Source of the DNA: Mycolicibacterium helvum
Lineage (GTDB): Bacteria > Actinomycetota > Actinomycetes > Mycobacteriales > Mycobacteriaceae
Assembly (NCBI RefSeq): GCF_010731895.1
Contig: NZ_AP022596.1
Coordinates: 5,394,001-5,458,000 of the forward strand
DNA: 64,000 bases
Reading direction: 5' to 3'
Shown: one piece after another, positions 60,760 through 64,000 of the stretch
Layout of the letters: every line of letters begins with the position of its first letter
How positions within the stretch are numbered: the first letter of the stretch is position 1
Translations under genes and position numbers: made by a program
Notes under the pieces: model-generated
Told to the model about the DNA's origin: nothing
Seen by the model: only the letters and a program-made list of their open reading frames with translations
Databases searched by the model: none

Positions 60760-62357
60760 CGCGGACCCCGTTGCACGTCAAGGATGTTGTGGGCCAGGTT
60801 GTCGACGTCGGGACTGCCTAATCCGGTCACCATGTCGTAGCCGGGCTGGGATACCGCGACGGCGTTGGTGCCCAATGTGATGTCGTGGAACCCTGGGCGG
60901 GTCGCGCCAGCCTTGAGGCGGTACAGCATTGGGTTGAACTCACCCAGCGGCCTGCCGCCATTGGCCACGAGGAATTGGTTGATCACCGCGGCAATGCCGG
61001 CCCAGATCGGGGCGGCCTGCGAGGTGCCACCGCCCACCACGAACTGCTGGTGCTGCACGATGACCGCGCCGGTCGAGCTGTCGGCCACGGCCGCGACATC
61101 GGGAGTCAGCCGGCGCACGGTGTTCGTCGTGCTGGAAATGCTTGCCTGCCAGGGTGGCCGGTCGAAGAGGCTGGATACCCCGCCCCCGCTCCCCTGGGTC
61201 AACGGGCCGTCGCTCCATGCCTGCTCGCTCAGCCACCGGTAGTTCTCGTCGGTCGACAGCGTGGTCCCACCCACGTTGGTGACCTCGGGCAAGGAAGCAA
61301 CGGCATCCAGCCCGACGTCGGCGGGACCTGGCGGTGCCGACCAGTCGTGCCCCCGTTTGCATTCCAGGCCGGCGAGATCTCCACTGGCGTCGAAAACTGT
61401 GGTGCCATGAGCGAGCGCGGTGGAGATGGCACCGCGGATCGGGGCTAGGTCGGCGGCGGTGATCATTCGGTCGCATCCCCAGCCGATGGACAAAGTCCAT
61501 ATGGCGCCGGGGTATTGCCGGTCCACCGACTGCATCAGCTCGGCGATCTTGACGTAGGTGCTTCCGCCGGCGACTGTCGACCGCGCGTTGACGAGCACCT
61601 TGCGCGCGTCGGGGGCTACCGCGTGGGCGACCTGCAGATCCATCGTGGACTCGCCGGTACGTTGTTCGGGCATCCCACCGACGATCTCCGGGATGAGCTT
61701 CGGCAGGGCGTATGTCGTGGTGAACATGTCCAGGTCGGCTTGATCGAATCCGTCGAAGCCGAATACGGCGATGGAGGTGCCCTTGCCGGTATAGCCCGCT
61801 TCGGTCAGCGGCCGCACGTTGTAGGTCGTCCGCAACGAGTCCGGTGGCAGGCTGTGGTCGGGTACGTCCAACGGCCGGAACGACGGACTGTTCGAGTGGT
61901 ACGGCGTGTAGCTGAGGATCCTGCCGAGCCCGGCCACGGTGTCTTTCAACGACGCGGGAACCGCAGGCTGCTGGGGCGAGGCGTAGAACACCTGTCCGGC
62001 TCGGCCCCGGTAGTCGTGGACGGCCACCCGCAACGCCGCAGCGACGTGGGCGGGCGGCCCCTGCACCACCGCCCATTGGTCGCCAGTCCGCCATCGAACA
62101 GCGAGGCCGTTGGCGGCCGCCCATGCCTCGAGGCGGTCGGGGCGTTCCGGTCTGTTGAGCTCGGCAGTGAGTTCGACCGTCTCGGCCCGCGAGTCGCCAA
62201 GATTCGTCGAGATAGCCAAAAGGGTGGCGAACGGACCCGAAATGGGTGGCGGCAGACGCCAACCCGAGTGGGATCGCAGTTGGAGGGCCACCAGGGTCAG
62301 CGCTCCGGCGGTGATCAGGGCGAGCGAAATCCGCAGTGGTCGTGTGGTTCGTCCCAT
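60756..62357 (-). CDS. Secreted serine-carboxyl peptidase (sedolisin, S53)
   Basis: A 533-aa protease with an N-terminal signal or anchor (LRISLALITAGALTLVALQL). An activation prodomain (about 40-165) precedes the S53 catalytic domain. The catalytic Glu and Asp are in GESTMDLQVAHAVAPDA, the oxyanion Asp in FDASGDLAG, and the nucleophile Ser in GGGTSQAAPIWAG. The C-terminal GYDMVTGLGSPD belongs to the calcium site. Sedolisins act at acidic pH outside the cell and mature by self-cleavage. It is the first gene of a three-gene coupled operon with two membrane proteins. Confidence 0.9.
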   Translation of the reverse strand: MGRTTRPLRISLALITAGALTLVALQLRSHSGWRLPPPISGPFATLLAISTNLGDSRAETVELTAELNRPERPDRLEAWAAANGLAVRWRTGDQWAVVQGPPAHVAAALRVAVHDYRGRAGQVFYASPQQPAVPASLKDTVAGLGRILSYTPYHSNSPSFRPLDVPDHSLPPDSLRTTYNVRPLTEAGYTGKGTSIAVFGFDGFDQADLDMFTTTYALPKLIPEIVGGMPEQRTGESTMDLQVAHAVAPDARKVLVNARSTVAGGSTYVKIAELMQSVDRQYPGAIWTLSIGWGCDRMITAADLAPIRGAISTALAHGTTVFDASGDLAGLECKRGHDWSAPPGPADVGLDAVASLPEVTNVGGTTLSTDENYRWLSEQAWSDGPLTQGSGGGVSSLFDRPPWQASISSTTNTVRRLTPDVAAVADSSTGAVIVQHQQFVVGGGTSQAAPIWAGIAAVINQFLVANGGRPLGEFNPMLYRLKAGATRPGFHDITLGTNAVAVSQPGYDMVTGLGSPDVDNLAHNILDVQRGPR

Positions 62358-62465
62358 CGGTACGTGTGTGCTCCCCTCGGCACATCGCCGGATGCTTCAG
62401 TGCGCGAACGAAACTGTAATGGGACGACGTCGGTTTGGTACGACTCCTGGCGGCGCGTCGGCGAA

Positions 62466-62951
62466 TTAGCCGGTCAGGCAGCCGAACTCGTACAGTGCGG
62501 CGGGAATCTTGGCGTCAGCGGGCGCAGGGGTGGTCGACGCGTTCGTGCCGCACACCTTCTGCTTGTCCTCGTTCACCCACGCAGGACCTTGCTGCTGGAA
62601 CACCAGGGTGGCGGGCGCGCCCATGTCCGGATTGGTCGTGCTGGACCACAGGCCGCCGGTTACCGCCCAGCCGTCGGCGCACTTCACGTCATCGATGCGG
62701 TAGGTGTTTTCTTGTGCCACGGCCTGCACGGCTTTGGTGGCGGCGTCGGCGAGTCCGGCCTTGGTGCAGTCGGCCGCGGACGTGGTGGTCGAGCTGATGG
62801 GTGCGTTCGATGTGGCCGATGCGGTGACGGCGGGTTTGGCAGATGTGCTCGTTGGCGATGGTGAATTCGACGATGAGCATCCTGGCAGGCTCACGGCGGC
62901 AATGCCTCCCAGCGCAATGACGATGCCGAGCGTACGGGCGGTACGGTTCAC
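62466..62951 (-). CDS. Lipoprotein
   Basis: A 161-aa protein with a lipoprotein signal peptide: RTLGIVIALGGIAAVSLPGC, with the lipobox LPGC placing the lipidated cysteine near residue 25. A Ser/Thr-rich linker follows, then a small domain with three further cysteines (ADCTKAG, DVKCADGW, KVCGTN) and GCLTG at the end. Exposed on the outer face of the membrane. No enzyme family recognised; similar short lipoproteins are common in mycobacteria. It is not tightly linked to its neighbours. Confidence 0.75.
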   Translation of the reverse strand: MNRTARTLGIVIALGGIAAVSLPGCSSSNSPSPTSTSAKPAVTASATSNAPISSTTTSAADCTKAGLADAATKAVQAVAQENTYRIDDVKCADGWAVTGGLWSSTTNPDMGAPATLVFQQQGPAWVNEDKQKVCGTNASTTPAPADAKIPAALYEFGCLTG

Positions 62952-63011
62952 GATCGATCTCCCCTAGATGTCTGCCGACATAGCTGACCGCTAGGGACTA
63001 TAACCGCCACT

Positions 63012-63050
63012 GCCCAAGATAATTGGAGCATCGCTCCAATTATCTTGGGC
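63012..63050 (-). terminator. Perfect 18-bp stem-loop, probable terminator of pepD
   Basis: GCCCAAGATAATTGGAGC at 63012-63029 is repeated in exact inversion at 63033-63050 with a 3-nt loop, starting 14 bp after the pepD stop. The stem is unusually long and AT-rich for this genome. No long T-tract follows. It also lies 60 bp upstream of the lipoprotein gene start, so an operator role cannot be excluded. Confidence 0.6.
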
Positions 63051-63064
63051 GCCAGGACAGTTTG

Positions 63065-64000
63065 TCAGGACTGCATCTGGCCGAGCGTCACCTGCACGGT
63101 CTGCGACGCCCCCGACGGATCGTTGTAGGTCAGGGTCACGTTGTCTCCGGGCGCCTTTGAACGAATCGCTGCGACAAGCGACTCGGGGCCGTCGATCACG
63201 CGGCTGTCGACCTTGGTGATCACCGCACCTTTTGGCAGGCCGGCCGTCGCGGCCGGACTGCCATCCGCGACTCCAGCGATCAGCGCACCGCGGGCGCTGT
63301 CGTTCGAACTGAGCTGGACACCCAGCGACGCGTGCTGGACCGTACCTGTGGAGATCAGTTCGTCGGCAATGCGTTTGGCCTGATCCACCGGAATGGCGAA
63401 GCCAAGGCCGATCGAGCCGGCTTGAGCCCCCGGCGAACCCTGGCCGCCGCCAAGGGATGCGATCGCCGAGTTCACACCGATCAGGTCACCGTTCATGTCC
63501 ACCAGCGCCCCGCCGGAGTTACCCGGGTTGATCGCCGCATCGGTCTGGATGGCGCTCATGACCGAATGCTGACCAGTCTGGTCGTCGCCGGTCGCCACCG
63601 GACGGTCCAGAGCGCTGATGATCCCGGTGGTGACCGTGCCCTGCAGTCCCAGCGGTGACCCGACGGCGACGACGTTCTGCCCCACCTTCAGGTCGCTGGA
63701 CGACCCGATGGTGATCGGGGTCAGGCCGGACGCGCCTTGTGCCCGGACCACCGCGATGTCGTCGGCGGGGTCGGTACCCACGACGGTGAACGGCACCGTC
63801 CGGCCGTCGGAGAGGGTCACGGTGGCCTCGACACCGCTGCCGCTGGTCCGGCCGAACGGCCGGACACCCGGGCCGCTCTGGTCGTCGCCGCTGGGACCGG
63901 CCTGGCCGGCCATCGGGCCCTGGCCACTCGCTGCTTGCGCGGCCGCCGCCACGACATGGTTGTTGGTCAAGATCAGTCCGTCGGAGCTCAGGACGATCCC
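63065..64000 (-). CDS. pepD: HtrA-type serine protease with PDZ domain, PepD-like (5' end beyond the window)
   Basis: At least 311 residues, still open at the window end. The trypsin-like domain shows LTNNHVV (catalytic His), DPADDIAVVRA (Asp) and DAAINPGNSGGALVDMNGD (Ser); the PDZ domain follows from about ASLGVQLSSND to the end (VTLTYNDPSGASQTVQVTLG). The text closely matches M. tuberculosis PepD (Rv0983) as I remember it, including GSIGLGFAIPVDQAKRIADE. It is expected to be membrane-anchored with its protease outside, acting in envelope protein quality control. A perfect hairpin follows the stop. Confidence 0.88.
   Translation of the reverse strand, partial: GIVLSSDGLILTNNHVVAAAAQAASGQGPMAGQAGPSGDDQSGPGVRPFGRTSGSGVEATVTLSDGRTVPFTVVGTDPADDIAVVRAQGASGLTPITIGSSSDLKVGQNVVAVGSPLGLQGTVTTGIISALDRPVATGDDQTGQHSVMSAIQTDAAINPGNSGGALVDMNGDLIGVNSAIASLGGGQGSPGAQAGSIGLGFAIPVDQAKRIADELISTGTVQHASLGVQLSSNDSARGALIAGVADGSPAATAGLPKGAVITKVDSRVIDGPESLVAAIRSKAPGDNVTLTYNDPSGASQTVQVTLGQMQS

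Overview
The window is high-GC actinobacterial DNA and almost certainly comes from a fast-growing environmental Mycobacterium (Mycolicibacterium-like). The case rests on gene content: an atypical type II topoisomerase pair of the TopoN/TopoM kind, a four-gene MoxR3/DUF58 operon in the order I remember for Rv3165c-Rv3162c, a PepD-type HtrA protease at the right edge, a cutinase, an MPT64-like secreted protein, an F420-type LLM oxidoreductase and many TetR regulators. These assignments come from reading translations and recalling families; no search was run.

Left part (1-24.4 kb): a catabolic region. It opens with the 3' end of a flavin monooxygenase fused to a SnoaL-like domain, a frameshifted remnant of a GMC oxidoreductase, a VOC-TetR operon under a perfect palindrome, and a TetR/esterase divergent pair around a 35-bp palindrome. 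A PucR-type regulator then faces a co-directional run: alpha/beta hydrolase, benzoylformate-decarboxylase-like enzyme, GlcD-GlcE fused flavin dehydrogenase, broken hydrolase, P450 and GMC oxidoreductase. This resembles a mandelate-type 2-hydroxyacid pathway (hydroxyacid to 2-oxoacid to aldehyde). After TetR/hydrolase genes, a second PucR regulator precedes a FAH hydrolase, a small extradiol-type VOC dioxygenase and a flavin hydroxylase, a compact aromatic ring-cleavage set.

Middle part (24.7-37 kb): an unrecognised two-helix membrane protein, a truncated MarR, then NCS1 permease, amidase, LysR, methylmalonate-semialdehyde dehydrogenase and iron alcohol dehydrogenase. Together these could import an amide, hydrolyse it to a hydroxyacid, oxidise it to a semialdehyde and then to an acyl-CoA. 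Next is a small accessory island (about 33.1-36.85 kb) with an exporter-like gene remnant, a GrrM-like radical SAM/SPASM maturase, an 82-aa putative precursor carrying four aromatic-X-X motifs, palindromic DNA, a 32-codon ORF, a phosphotriesterase-family gene and an IS3-type transposase remnant. The maturase/precursor pair looks like a cyclophane (triceptide) RiPP locus and is the most interesting item here.

Right part (36.9-64 kb): more core-like mycobacterial DNA. It holds a small P-loop kinase-like protein, TopoN/TopoM, SRPBCC proteins, a broken DCC-family gene, a Tat-exported DUF1906 protein, the MoxR3 operon, a thiolase with its OB-fold partner and an NDH-2-like flavoprotein. It also holds a secreted protein with three 24-residue repeats, HD protein, cutinase, LLM oxidoreductase, polysaccharide deacetylase, methyltransferase, an alpha/beta hydrolase-LuxR fusion, PNPOx protein, MPT64-like protein, a sedolisin/zinc-ribbon membrane operon, a lipoprotein and PepD. 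No tRNA, rRNA or CRISPR array was seen.
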